Positions 8,733-17,386 of a stretch of DNA of 33,123 nucleotides are shown here, piece after piece (position 1 is the stretch's first letter; each line of letters opens with the position of its first letter). The translations under genes were made by a program, and so were the position numbers. This stretch comes from Bacillota bacterium. GTDB taxonomy: Bacteria; Bacillota; Proteinivoracia; UBA4975. The stretch spans positions 1-33,123 of the forward strand of contig JAAYHI010000134.1 in NCBI GenBank assembly GCA_012727415.1, read 5' to 3'. The notes under the pieces are model-generated. The model worked only from the letters and a program-made list of their open reading frames with translations. It was not told the origin of the DNA and searched no databases.

Positions 8733-10940
8733 TTAGCCGCAATGGGAGTAACCACAATTGAGACAGATGGTGCAACCGCCCTCATGCCGTATAGGGCTGC
8801 CACAATCGGGACAATGGCCACCGCTAGCAGCTGCGGCAGAAATCTTTGGACCCTCTTTGGCGAATTGCTGCAGAGAAATAGGAGCAGGATTGGCGACGCT
8901 TTTTTTCAGGGCTTTGGCAATGGCGTCAGGACATGAGGTTACATTGACCCCGGGGCGGCGGATGCAGGCGGGGCAACGAATTCCCCGCAATTGCTCCACA
9001 AGGGTGTCGACAGAAATACCTGAACGCAAGGCAATGGATACAAGGCGGCTAGTAGCCTCAGATTGAGAGGCGCAGCCGCCCTCGCGGCCTGTGTTGGTAA
9101 ATACTTCACATATCCCATGCTCATCAGAGTTGACGATAATGTATAAATTGCCGCAACCAATTTTCACCTTCTCCGTTCTGCCCACAGTAACCTCCGGCCG
9201 GGGGCGGGGCACGATGCCTCCGGCAACCGGAGTGGTCTTTTCTCCGCCGACACTGAGAACCTGGCTGTCCCTGCTGCCGTCGCGATAAACAGTTACACCC
9301 TTGCAACCCAATTCGTAGGCCAGGGTGAAGACCTTGGCCACCTCTTCCCGGGTCGCATCATGTCTTAAGTTCACCGTCTTGGAGACGGCGTTGTCGGTGT
9401 ATTGTTGAAAAGCCGCCTGAATCTGAATGTGCCACTCAGGATCGATGTCATGGGCAGTGACAAATATTTTGCGAATGTCTTCAGGGACCGATGCAATGCC
9501 CTGGACGCTGCCCACCTTTGCCACCTGGTCGATGAGCTCTTCGCTGTAAAACCCTTGTGCTTTGGCAACTTCTTCAAACAAGGGATGGACTTCCACCAAG
9601 CGTTGGTTATCCAGAACATTGCGGCTATAACACAGGGCAAAATTGGGCTCAATGCCGCTGGACGTCCCGGCAATTATGCTTATGGTACCGGTGGGAGCAA
9701 TCGTGGTAGTAGTTGCATTGCGCATGGGTTGCATTCCCAGCTGTTGTTGACGGCTTCCCTGAAAATTTGGATATGCACCCCGCTCTTCTGCCAGCTGGCG
9801 GGAGGCCTCCCGGCTGGTGCGCTGAATAAATTCCATCAGCTCGCGGCCCTTCTCCACCGCCTGGAAACTGTTATAGGGGATGGACAACATGTACAGGGCA
9901 TCGGCAAAGCCCATTAGCCCCAAGCCGATCTTGCGATTGCCCCTGACCATCTCCTGAATTTTTCCCAGGGGATAACTGCTCATGTCAATGACATTGTCCA
10001 AAAAACGCACGGCTTGATGGACTACCTGCTCCAGGCGTTTGTAATCTACGGTATTGCCTGTAACAAACCGGGAAATATTTATCGACCCTAAATTACAGGC
10101 CTCGTAGGGCAACAGGGGCTGTTCCCCGCAGGGGTTGGTACTCTCAATGTCGCCTAACTGAGGAGTAGGATTGTCCTTGTTGACCCGATCGAGAAAGATA
10201 ATTCCCGGCTCGCCGTTGCGCCAGGCAGCATCCACCAGCTTGTCAAATACTTCTCTTGCCTGCAAAGAAGATGCAGGGAGCCCTGTCCTGGGGTTAATAA
10301 GGGCGTATTCGCGATTGGCCTTGACTGCATCCATAAATTCTTCCGTCAGCGCTACCGAAATATTGAAATTAGTCAGTTCGCTATTATCCTCTTTAGCGGT
10401 AATAAAACTGAGAATATCCGGGTGATCCACCCGCAACATCCCCATATTGGCCCCCCTGCGGGTACCCCCTTGCTTCACTGCCTCGGTAGCTGCGTTGAAT
10501 ACTTTCATAAAAGAAACTGGCCCGCTGACAACACCGCCGGTGGACATAACCAAGTCATTTTGGGGCCGGAGGCGGGAAAAAGAAAAACCCGTGCCGCCGC
10601 CGCTTTTATGTATCAACGCAGCGTACTTTATGGAGTCAAAAATATCCTCCATTGAGTCCTCCACCGGCAAAACAAAGCAGGCAGCCAATTGCTGCAGTTC
10701 GCGACCAGCATTCATCAGGGTAGGAGAGTTGGGCATAAAGTCCAGAGAGGTCATCAACTGATAAAAAATTTCCTCCCACTTGTCCGGGTCGCCGGCGGGA
10801 TAGTTTTTTTCGGCTTGGGCAATATTCCGGGCAACTCGCCGAAACATGTCCTCGGGAGTTTCGACGACCTTGCCCTCTTCCTTAACCAGGTATCTTTTTT
10901 CAAGCACTGTCAGGGCATTTTCCGATAAAACGAGGGCCAT
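8733..10940 (-). CDS. nrdJ: Adenosylcobalamin-dependent (class II) ribonucleotide reductase
   Basis: FMPNSPTLMNAGRELQQLAACFVLPVEDS, STNPCGEQPLLPYEACNLGSIN and a C-terminal zinc-ribbon/Cys tail CPDCGSPIRHEGGCTICLNCGYSHCG. ATG at 10940 after GAGGAGTG. Confidence 0.96.
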   Translation of the reverse strand: MALVLSENALTVLEKRYLVKEEGKVVETPEDMFRRVARNIAQAEKNYPAGDPDKWEEIFYQLMTSLDFMPNSPTLMNAGRELQQLAACFVLPVEDSMEDIFDSIKYAALIHKSGGGTGFSFSRLRPQNDLVMSTGGVVSGPVSFMKVFNAATEAVKQGGTRRGANMGMLRVDHPDILSFITAKEDNSELTNFNISVALTEEFMDAVKANREYALINPRTGLPASSLQAREVFDKLVDAAWRNGEPGIIFLDRVNKDNPTPQLGDIESTNPCGEQPLLPYEACNLGSINISRFVTGNTVDYKRLEQVVHQAVRFLDNVIDMSSYPLGKIQEMVRGNRKIGLGLMGFADALYMLSIPYNSFQAVEKGRELMEFIQRTSREASRQLAEERGAYPNFQGSRQQQLGMQPMRNATTTTIAPTGTISIIAGTSSGIEPNFALCYSRNVLDNQRLVEVHPLFEEVAKAQGFYSEELIDQVAKVGSVQGIASVPEDIRKIFVTAHDIDPEWHIQIQAAFQQYTDNAVSKTVNLRHDATREEVAKVFTLAYELGCKGVTVYRDGSRDSQVLSVGGEKTTPVAGGIVPRPRPEVTVGRTEKVKIGCGNLYIIVNSDEHGICEVFTNTGREGGCASQSEATSRLVSIALRSGISVDTLVEQLRGIRCPACIRRPGVNVTSCPDAIAKALKKSVANPAPISLQQFAKEGPKISAAAASGGHCPDCGSPIRHEGGCTICLNCGYSHCG

Positions 10941-10962
10941 ATTAAACACTCCTCATCTATAT

Positions 10963-11010
10963 TATCAATATATTGTGTATCGACAATTATACCACCACTA
11001 TATGTAGTAG
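10963..11010 (-). promoter_or_regulatory. Tandem NrdR-type boxes flanking a -10 element upstream of nrdJ
   Basis: Minus strand CTACTACATATAGTGG and ACACAATATATTGATA, cores CTACATATAG and CAATATATTG, 32 nt start to start; TATAAT (10986-10991) lies between them. Confidence 0.75.
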
Positions 11011-11054
11011 TCCAGAGAAAAAAACAAATTCCCGGCTGGCCCTGCGTAAAAAAT

Positions 11055-11085
11055 AAAAAAGGGCAGCTCCCGCTGCTCCAGAAAC
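11055..11085 (-). terminator. Rho-independent terminator after the SPOCS/LysM gene
   Basis: Minus strand GGAGCAGCGGGAGCTGCCCTTTTTTATTTTTT. Confidence 0.7.
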
Positions 11086-12581
11086 TAATTCTTAATCTGA
11101 TAGACGGGTATTATCAACTTATCTCCGGGTACCAGGCCCTCATCCCCCTCAAGATTGTTATATCCCCGTAACAGCTCCTGAGTAGTGTTAAACCGCCGGG
11201 CCAAAGCAAATAAATTGTCACCTTTTTGAACGGTATAGAGGATGACGCTGGCAGCAGCAGGGATGTGGGAGGGATCAACCACATGCACATCAGTAACGGC
11301 AGTGAACTCAACATCCTCGAAGACTTCGACGCGAACCAGCACTGGCACGGAATATCGCCCCTGGGAGCAAGAAGCACCTTCAGGCCAGACCCAGCATTTG
11401 ACGCCATATCCCCTGAGGCTGCCAGGCAAATCGAAGAACTGGGTGAATTCCTCTTCCTGGACCAACACCCGTGGCGTATTGTTTTCATCGGTATAGAAAA
11501 TGTTCAAGGCAATGAGCCCGCGCAGGAGGATCTTACCCTCCAATGCTTGGGTCTCGGTAATGCGAACCCTGGGCAATACCAGTTCTGCATCCGGGGGTGT
11601 GCTGACCAAGGGACAATTGCCTTCCAGGATTAGTTTAAATTCGCTTTCACCAATGCGATTCCTCAGCAGAATCCTCTTCTGCTGGCTGTCAGCTCTATCT
11701 ACGCTGGAGACATATTCCGCGACCTGCTGACTGTACCCTTTTGCCCGGGCCTGGAGGACCAAGTTTAGCTCCAACGCAGCTCCCTCGTCAATTGTCTTCA
11801 GACTTACCCTGTCAAAGATGCAATCCAGGGAACTGTCCCGTACTTCAGGGGCTGCGAAGTCCATTTCAAGCCGGAATTCCCGATTGCCCGTCAGCAGTGC
11901 AAGCTTTCCCTCTCCACTGAGGCAATACACTTTTGCCAAAACAATACCCTCAGCCGTCAGACTCCCCTCTTCAACCTGCCAGCTTAAATTGCCAATGCAA
12001 AGCTCCGTTGCCGCAGGTGCCGTCTCTGGAGGAAGAGCAAATTGCATAGATATGTTTTGCTGAGATGCAATTTCCTCCATAATACTTTGCACCCTGACGC
12101 TATTTGTCTCCGCCAGCAGATCGCCCCCCTTGACAGCATTGACAATCTCCACCCCTTGAGTTTGCAATGCCCGCAAAGATATGACTATATAGGCCGTAAT
12201 GTTGGCGACATTGCCCTCACTGAGATCCACCTCGACACCGTCAAAATGCATATCTGCTTCAAGCCTGACCTTGGGATCGAGAACCGGGGCAGAAAAAGCT
12301 GCCATAAACTCCAGAGCAGGCACAGGCAAGGTGCTTACTTCTTCCCCACTGCCGACACAGGACACTATTCCTTCCATTTCGCCCTGCACCCTGATTTTTC
12401 CCGGCCCTTGGACAATAGTGATTCTGTCTTTAGGCAATATCAAGACTGGCTTCAACAAAAATTGTGTACCCTCAGGAATCGTTATGCTTGCCGGCACTGT
12501 TACCTCCTGCTCAGCGCTATAGACAACGGTTTCCAGGTAGTATTCCCGGCGGCTGACATTGACCTGGTCCTTCCTCGACAT
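11085..12581 (-). CDS. SPOCS (DUF3794) and LysM domain protein, probable spore envelope protein
   Basis: 498 aa; repeated SPOCS-type segments (e.g. KVRLEADMHFDGVEVDLSEGNVANITAYIVISLRA) and C-terminal LysM ILYTVQKGDNLFALARRFNTTQELLRGYNNLEGDEGLVPGDKLIIP. Confidence 0.88.
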   Translation of the reverse strand: MSRKDQVNVSRREYYLETVVYSAEQEVTVPASITIPEGTQFLLKPVLILPKDRITIVQGPGKIRVQGEMEGIVSCVGSGEEVSTLPVPALEFMAAFSAPVLDPKVRLEADMHFDGVEVDLSEGNVANITAYIVISLRALQTQGVEIVNAVKGGDLLAETNSVRVQSIMEEIASQQNISMQFALPPETAPAATELCIGNLSWQVEEGSLTAEGIVLAKVYCLSGEGKLALLTGNREFRLEMDFAAPEVRDSSLDCIFDRVSLKTIDEGAALELNLVLQARAKGYSQQVAEYVSSVDRADSQQKRILLRNRIGESEFKLILEGNCPLVSTPPDAELVLPRVRITETQALEGKILLRGLIALNIFYTDENNTPRVLVQEEEFTQFFDLPGSLRGYGVKCWVWPEGASCSQGRYSVPVLVRVEVFEDVEFTAVTDVHVVDPSHIPAAASVILYTVQKGDNLFALARRFNTTQELLRGYNNLEGDEGLVPGDKLIIPVYQIKN

Positions 12582-12644
12582 TCCATCCCCTCCCGCACTA
12601 GTGTAGAACTATAATAATATATGCGGAAAAAGGATTAACATGCC

Positions 12645-12670
12645 AAAAAATAACCGCCTCAGGCGGTTAT
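12645..12670 (-). terminator. Rho-independent terminator of veg
   Basis: Minus strand ATAACCGCC-TGA-GGCGGTTATTTTTT: perfect 9-bp stem, T-tract; overlaps the veg stop codon. Confidence 0.88.
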
Positions 12671-12936
12671 GAGGCGGTGTAGCAGTAACGTTTTTCTCCG
12701 AAAGTAATTTCAACTGTATTGGTTAAAATGTCCGCATAGGAAAATGACATCTTGCGATTATAATAAGTTTCGTCCAGTCGGATTAGAAAGTGAGAAGGAT
12801 AGGTTTTTTCCAGTATTCCTGTCCTTTCTATAGATTTTTTGCGTCCCCGATTGGCTTTAAGGGTGACCTCTTTACCGATATACTGATCCAGATCCTGTTT
12901 GATATTTGCCAAAGTGTTCTTATCTGCCAAATACAT
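12667..12936 (-). CDS. veg: Veg family protein
   Basis: LANIKQDLDQYIGKEVTLKANRGRKKSIERTGILEKTYPSHFLIRLDE; start placed at ATG 12936 because the upstream promoter excludes the longer ORF start. Confidence 0.93.
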   Translation of the reverse strand: MYLADKNTLANIKQDLDQYIGKEVTLKANRGRKKSIERTGILEKTYPSHFLIRLDETYYNRKMSFSYADILTNTVEITFGEKRYCYTAS

Positions 12937-12960
12937 CACCCCACGCATTTTTATACATAA

Positions 12961-12989
12961 AGTATACCATGTCCGACGCCCACTGTCAA
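12961..12989 (-). promoter_or_regulatory. Sigma-A promoter of veg
   Basis: Minus strand TTGACA-N17-TATACT (TTGACAGTGGGCGTCGGACATGGTATACT). Confidence 0.88.
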
Positions 12990-13042
12990 AATGAAATATT
13001 TGATTATAACAAGACCTCCCGATAGCTGTCAAGGGGTATTTT

Positions 13043-13068
13043 AAAAAAAGACCCAGTTACCTGAGTCT
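13043..13068 (-). terminator. Rho-independent terminator of yabG
   Basis: Minus strand AGACTCAG-GTAA-CTGGGTCTTTTTTT. Confidence 0.82.
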
Positions 13069-13903
13069 ATTTTTCTTCTATTTTTGGCAAGCCCAGGCGA
13101 AACTGCCCCCGGGTCTCAATGCCTCCGATGCCTGAAGGACCAGTAACGCTTTGCTGGAGAATTTCCTCGATGTTTGCCGTCCTGGAGACTGAAGTATATG
13201 CCACTTTTTGTACCACCAGGACGGGATCAAGGGTATGAATCAAAACCCTTTCGGGGGAACTGGCCAAATTAGCCCCTGCAGCCAGCAGCCCCTGATACCA
13301 GGATTGGCAGGCCCCGGCAAAAATCACCAGGTCATCCTTGCTGGGCTGGTAGCGGCGGGCGTTTCTCACGGCCTCTGTAAAGTATAGGGAATTGTGATAA
13401 TGGGCTGGGCCATCATCTCCGGACAGCTGCTTGTTCGTACCGTCATGGCCGGTGAGAACCAGGATATCCGGATTATGCTGCTTTAACAGAGAACCCACCT
13501 TACTCGGTTGGTCTTTCTCCGGGATATACAGGCAAGTGTTGACAATCTGCAAATCATTGTACGCCTTCCGGCATGTTTCCATATATTCTGCGTCCCCGTC
13601 CAGGTGCAGGACAGTTCCTGGAATTTCTACAAAGTCGGGGCGGTTTTTTTTGCTGGCTGACATGTTTTCCTCCCTGATCTGGGAGATAATTTCTGCCTGC
13701 AGCTTCAGCGACCTGGCTCTGAAGTTAGCTATTTCACCAATGCCGGGTTTGACCAAATCGGAAAGGGGGGCATCTGCATATAAGCGAATCTCCAGGCCCC
13801 GGAGCAATGCCGTTGCCGTCGACGGATCTACAGATTCTACTTTAAAAAAAATGTCTTTGCCATGGGATATGCGCACCACTATATCGCCTTTTGCAATATC
13901 CAT
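13067..13903 (-). CDS. yabG: Sporulation peptidase YabG
   Basis: 278 aa; GDIVVRISHGKDIFFKVESVD, PGTVLHLDGDAEYMETCRKAY and PDILVLTGHDG; positioned between rsmA and veg. Confidence 0.95.
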   Translation of the reverse strand: MDIAKGDIVVRISHGKDIFFKVESVDPSTATALLRGLEIRLYADAPLSDLVKPGIGEIANFRARSLKLQAEIISQIREENMSASKKNRPDFVEIPGTVLHLDGDAEYMETCRKAYNDLQIVNTCLYIPEKDQPSKVGSLLKQHNPDILVLTGHDGTNKQLSGDDGPAHYHNSLYFTEAVRNARRYQPSKDDLVIFAGACQSWYQGLLAAGANLASSPERVLIHTLDPVLVVQKVAYTSVSRTANIEEILQQSVTGPSGIGGIETRGQFRLGLPKIEEK

Positions 13904-13912
13904 TCCACATGC

Positions 13913-13947
13913 CTCCTGGGACAGTATATGAACCTGTCGACCAGGAG
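13913..13947 (-). promoter_or_regulatory. Hairpin enclosing the yabG Shine-Dalgarno
   Basis: Minus strand CTCCTGG-TC-GACAG-GTTCATATA-CTGTC-CCAGGAG: 7+5 bp stem with a 2-nt bulge; the right arm contains the AGGAGG RBS. Confidence 0.6.
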
Positions 13948-13959
13948 TAACTGGGCATG

Positions 13960-14799
13960 TTAAACTTGCCCCGCCAGCTTATCTGCCAAGACCACAAAGT
14001 TTTCCAGAGAAAGCTTTTCCCCCCTGATGCCTTCTGCCAGGCCAACCTGCATCAGGGCCCTGCCGGCCTCTTCCTTGGACAGATCAAGAGCTGATGCCAA
14101 TAGCCCCTTTAGCATTTTGCGGCGCTGACTAAAGGCAATCTTGACGAGGCGGAAAAAAAATTCTTCATTACGGGGCTGGAAGGGAGAAGGCCGTAGGAAG
14201 AGCCTTACCGCAGCCGAATCTACTTTGGGCGGGGGGAAAAAGTTTCCGGGACCGAGTTTAAACAGGATATCCGTGTGGCAATAATACTGCATCAATACCG
14301 TCAGGGCGCCATAATCCCGCGTTCCTGGTGAGGCCGTCAGGCGCCGGGCAACCTCCCACTGGAGGAGGACAATTGCCCGTGATGGCGGGTGGGGCTGTCC
14401 CATGAGTTTCAGCAGCAGCGGGCTGCTGATATTATACGGGAGATTGGCTACAACAATGTAGGGCTCAGAGAACAGCAAGGAAAAATCCTGGTCCAGGGCA
14501 TCCCCTTTGACGAGGTGAAAGTTTTCCCGCTGCAAAAAGCGATGAGAGAGAAACTGGCACAGCAATGGATCGATTTCCACAGCCACCACTTTAGCGGCTT
14601 TTGCCAGCAGCGGTTCCGTCATTACGCCCAGGCCTGGGCCAATCTCCAATACTGTTTCACAACCTGTGAGCTGGGCAGCGGCGATGAGCTTCGCTACGAC
14701 TTCCCGGTTGACCAGGAAATTCTGGCCCCAGCTCTTGCGGGGAGAAAAACCCAGGCGCAGGAAGAGGTCAGCGATTTCCTTTGGTCTCGTCACATCCAT
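13960..14799 (-). CDS. rsmA: 16S rRNA (adenine(1518)-N(6)/adenine(1519)-N(6))-dimethyltransferase
   Basis: KSWGQNFLVNREVVAKLIAAAQ, VLEIGPGLGVMTEPLL and VVANLPYNISSPLL. Confidence 0.97.
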   Translation of the reverse strand: MDVTRPKEIADLFLRLGFSPRKSWGQNFLVNREVVAKLIAAAQLTGCETVLEIGPGLGVMTEPLLAKAAKVVAVEIDPLLCQFLSHRFLQRENFHLVKGDALDQDFSLLFSEPYIVVANLPYNISSPLLLKLMGQPHPPSRAIVLLQWEVARRLTASPGTRDYGALTVLMQYYCHTDILFKLGPGNFFPPPKVDSAAVRLFLRPSPFQPRNEEFFFRLVKIAFSQRRKMLKGLLASALDLSKEEAGRALMQVGLAEGIRGEKLSLENFVVLADKLAGQV

Positions 14800-15337
14800 T
14801 TAATTCAGCCTCCATTTGTTCCAGGGCCGCATCGAATTCGCTCCTGGCAATCCCCAAAGCATTAAGGCGCCAGAGGAAGTTTTTGCTGTTTCCGTACCCT
14901 ATGGCCAACAGCCGTCCTAGTTTTTCCCGGCGAATTGCTGCCTGCGGGGTGCCAGTAAGGCCACCCCGGATTAAATCCTGCATGCCAAAAGTGGTGCCGG
15001 CCCGGCGGCCCCTGCGCGCCTGTTTTAAAGCTTGTTGTATGGCAGGGATGGCGGCCGCCTCAACACCAACTTTCCCCTTGCTGGTGGCCTGATTCCGCGG
15101 GATAAAGGCATGGCGGCAATTAGGCAGCAGGGCAGCGAGCCGCCTGCGAATTTGCTCGCCGGCATGATCGGGATCAGTGAAGATAATAACCCCCCGCCGC
15201 CGTTCTGCTGTTTGCAGCGCTTCAATTTGGCCTGCAGTCAAGCCCCAGCCATGGGTTATCATAATATCCGCCCCCGGAAATGCTCTGCGCACGGCCTCAG
15301 CATCTTTTTTCCCTTCAACAACTATCAGTTCTTTCAT
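14768..15337 (-). CDS. rnmV: Ribonuclease M5
   Basis: TOPRIM protein: LIVVEGKKDAEAVRRAFPGADIMITHGW, IFTDPDHAGEQIRRRLAALLPNCRHAFIPR; next to rsmA. Confidence 0.94.
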   Translation of the reverse strand: MKELIVVEGKKDAEAVRRAFPGADIMITHGWGLTAGQIEALQTAERRRGVIIFTDPDHAGEQIRRRLAALLPNCRHAFIPRNQATSKGKVGVEAAAIPAIQQALKQARRGRRAGTTFGMQDLIRGGLTGTPQAAIRREKLGRLLAIGYGNSKNFLWRLNALGIARSEFDAALEQMEAELNGCDETKGNR

Positions 15338-15353
15338 CCTGCCTCACTACCTT

Positions 15354-15377
15354 AAAAGGGACAGGTTTCCCTGTCCC
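15354..15377 (-). terminator. Putative terminator after the yabE-like gene
   Basis: Minus strand GGGACAGG-GAAA-CCTGTCCCTTTT: perfect 8-bp stem with GAAA loop. Confidence 0.75.
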
Positions 15378-15383
15378 TACAGA

Positions 15384-16499
15384 TTATTCCGCAGTAACGC
15401 TCTCAACAATAAAGACCCGAACCTTTCTCCTTCCATAGTACCAAGCGACCCAATGGTTGTCAAACAAAATATCAATGCGGTTGCCTTTTATTGCGCTGCC
15501 GGTATCCGCAGCAAGGGCAAAGCCATCTGTAATAATGCGGCCATGCCTGGTGGTAACGCCTCCACCCTTGAAACTCAGATAGCAGAGAGTTCCCAGGGGG
15601 ATTACCTTGGGATCAACGGCAATGATGTAAGGATTGTTCCGGGAGCCGTCCCCGGCTTTGGCTTTACGTCCTGTGGCGGTATAGCCTGTGGCTTTGCCTG
15701 TACATTGGGAGTATCCCCTTGCGTCAACGGGACAGCCTGTGCCTTCCACGCCGGAACAATAGGCAGTACTTTGCACGTCCAGGACACGGCTGATGCCAAT
15801 TTTAAGCCCCCCCCGGCTTATCGAGGATATGGTGCCGTACTCCACAATCTTGTCCTGGGCAGCGACAACAAGCTCACTGCTGATGACCTTGCGCTCCACC
15901 AATTGATTGTCATGATACACTGCTTTGATGTTATTCACCTGCCGGCCATTAATTCCGGATTGGACAAGGCGCTCCTGTCCGCGATACAGAGAATCATTGG
16001 CAACCCTGATAACTGCATAGGGCAGTGTAACTGCTTCCTGAATGTGCTCTGAACTGACCCGAACCAGGGTTATTTCGCTGCCAGCCGCTGTGCTCTCCAC
16101 TGGGGGAGTAATTATATCTTGCTCTTGCCAGCTAAGACCTGCCCCCAACAATACATCTGCCACCTTGGGGCCAACAGACCAAATTTCTGTGCGCATCCCG
16201 TCATGGTTGATTACATAAGGTTGAGCATGTACAACCGCAATCGCTGCCATCCGCTTAAGCTTATTCTCTCTGGGTGGGTAGACATAGTCTTCTTCCCTTA
16301 GCTCCAGGCCGATTTCTTCAAGGACTTCTTCAACGCTTTCTGCTAAAGTAACACATCGGTAAGTTTCCCCGTTGACATACACTGTTGCCCACTTAAAGTT
16401 TGATAGGTACAAAATGGCTGTTCCTGTCATCATCAACATCAGAATGACAAAGGCCGTCACCTTGAAAAATTTCGGGCTGGAGGTGAAATACCGTACCAT
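15384..16499 (-). CDS. G5 and 3D domain protein (YabE-like, cell-wall lytic)
   Basis: N-terminal TM segment, DUF348 repeats, G5 domain (YGTISSISRGGLKIGISRVLDVQSTAY) and 3D domain (IIAVDPKVIPLGTLCYLSF, LAADTGSAIKGNRIDILF). Confidence 0.9.
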   Translation of the reverse strand: MVRYFTSSPKFFKVTAFVILMLMMTGTAILYLSNFKWATVYVNGETYRCVTLAESVEEVLEEIGLELREEDYVYPPRENKLKRMAAIAVVHAQPYVINHDGMRTEIWSVGPKVADVLLGAGLSWQEQDIITPPVESTAAGSEITLVRVSSEHIQEAVTLPYAVIRVANDSLYRGQERLVQSGINGRQVNNIKAVYHDNQLVERKVISSELVVAAQDKIVEYGTISSISRGGLKIGISRVLDVQSTAYCSGVEGTGCPVDARGYSQCTGKATGYTATGRKAKAGDGSRNNPYIIAVDPKVIPLGTLCYLSFKGGGVTTRHGRIITDGFALAADTGSAIKGNRIDILFDNHWVAWYYGRRKVRVFIVESVTAE

Positions 16500-16537
16500 T
16501 ATTTAACCTCCCTGTGCCTGCGAATTAGATTCGCTCC

Positions 16538-16566
16538 ATTTTAACCACTTAAGAAATATTTGTCAA
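16538..16566 (-). promoter_or_regulatory. Sigma-A promoter of the yabE-like gene
   Basis: Minus strand TTGACA-N17-TAAAAT. Confidence 0.8.
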
Positions 16567-16609
16567 ACAGGCATGTCCCTGGGCAATAGTATTGACACAA
16601 TCAGGTAAT

Positions 16610-17386
16610 TTATTCAGTGATATTAAACAAACTTTTAGCATTCTGTGTACATGCCGCTATTAATTGATCAGCGTCAATGCCTCGCAGGCGAGCTATTTCC
16701 GCTGCAATGAGCGGCAGGTAGCCCGGTTGATTGGTCTTGCCCCGGTGGGGGTGGGGAGTGAGATAGGGGCAATCTGTTTCCAGCACAAGCCTGTCCAGGG
16801 GAACGCTGGCCGCCACCTCCTTGGGACGCCGGGCATTGGTGAATGTCACTGGTCCCCCCAAGCCGACACAAAGGTTTAAATCAATACATTTGCTCATGGT
16901 CTCCGTTGAGCCCGAAAAACTGTGCATTACCCCGCCACGGGGCAAAGGCCCTACAGCAGCCAATATTGACAGGGTGTCTGCCACGGCCTCCCGCTGATGG
17001 ATGACAACGGGCAACCCCAGCTGGCAAGCCAGCTCCAGTTGGAGCATAAAAGCCTCCCGCTGTGTCTTCCGGGGCGAAAAGTCATAATGATAGTCCAGGC
17101 CAATCTCACCTATGGCAACCACTCGGGGATCTGCAGCAAGTTCTTTCAACAACTGCAGGCATTCCTTGTCCAAATCCTTGGCAGAATGAGGATGAAATCC
17201 CACTGCCGCCCAGATATTGGTATGCTCACGGGCCAAAGACACCGAAGCAATACTTGATTCTCTGTTATGGCCAATGTTAATCATTTTAGTGACATTATTT
17301 TCAGCGGCGAAAGCCAATACCTGATCCAGTTGACTGCTCAGGCGCCTGTCGTCGAGATGAACATGGGTGTCGATTAATTCAGGCAT
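16610..17386 (-). CDS. tatD: TatD family hydrolase
   Basis: ELIDTHVHLDDRRL, AVGFHPHSAKDL, AIGEIGLDYHYDFSPRKTQREAF and LETDCPYLTPHPHRGKTNQPGYL. Confidence 0.95.
   Translation of the reverse strand: MPELIDTHVHLDDRRLSSQLDQVLAFAAENNVTKMINIGHNRESSIASVSLAREHTNIWAAVGFHPHSAKDLDKECLQLLKELAADPRVVAIGEIGLDYHYDFSPRKTQREAFMLQLELACQLGLPVVIHQREAVADTLSILAAVGPLPRGGVMHSFSGSTETMSKCIDLNLCVGLGGPVTFTNARRPKEVAASVPLDRLVLETDCPYLTPHPHRGKTNQPGYLPLIAAEIARLRGIDADQLIAACTQNAKSLFNITE

Noticed and set aside
12620-12640. Possible sigma-E/sigma-K promoter (CATATATTA) upstream of the SPOCS/LysM gene
   Set aside because: A good -10-like element, but I could not find a matching -35 at the correct distance.
15384-16499. Cys-containing insertion in the 3D domain (AYCSGVEGTGCPVDARGYSQCTGKATGY) as a novel domain
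   Set aside because: The flanking 3D signature is intact, and I recall similar Cys-containing variants in other anaerobic Firmicutes 3D proteins; not convincing as novel.
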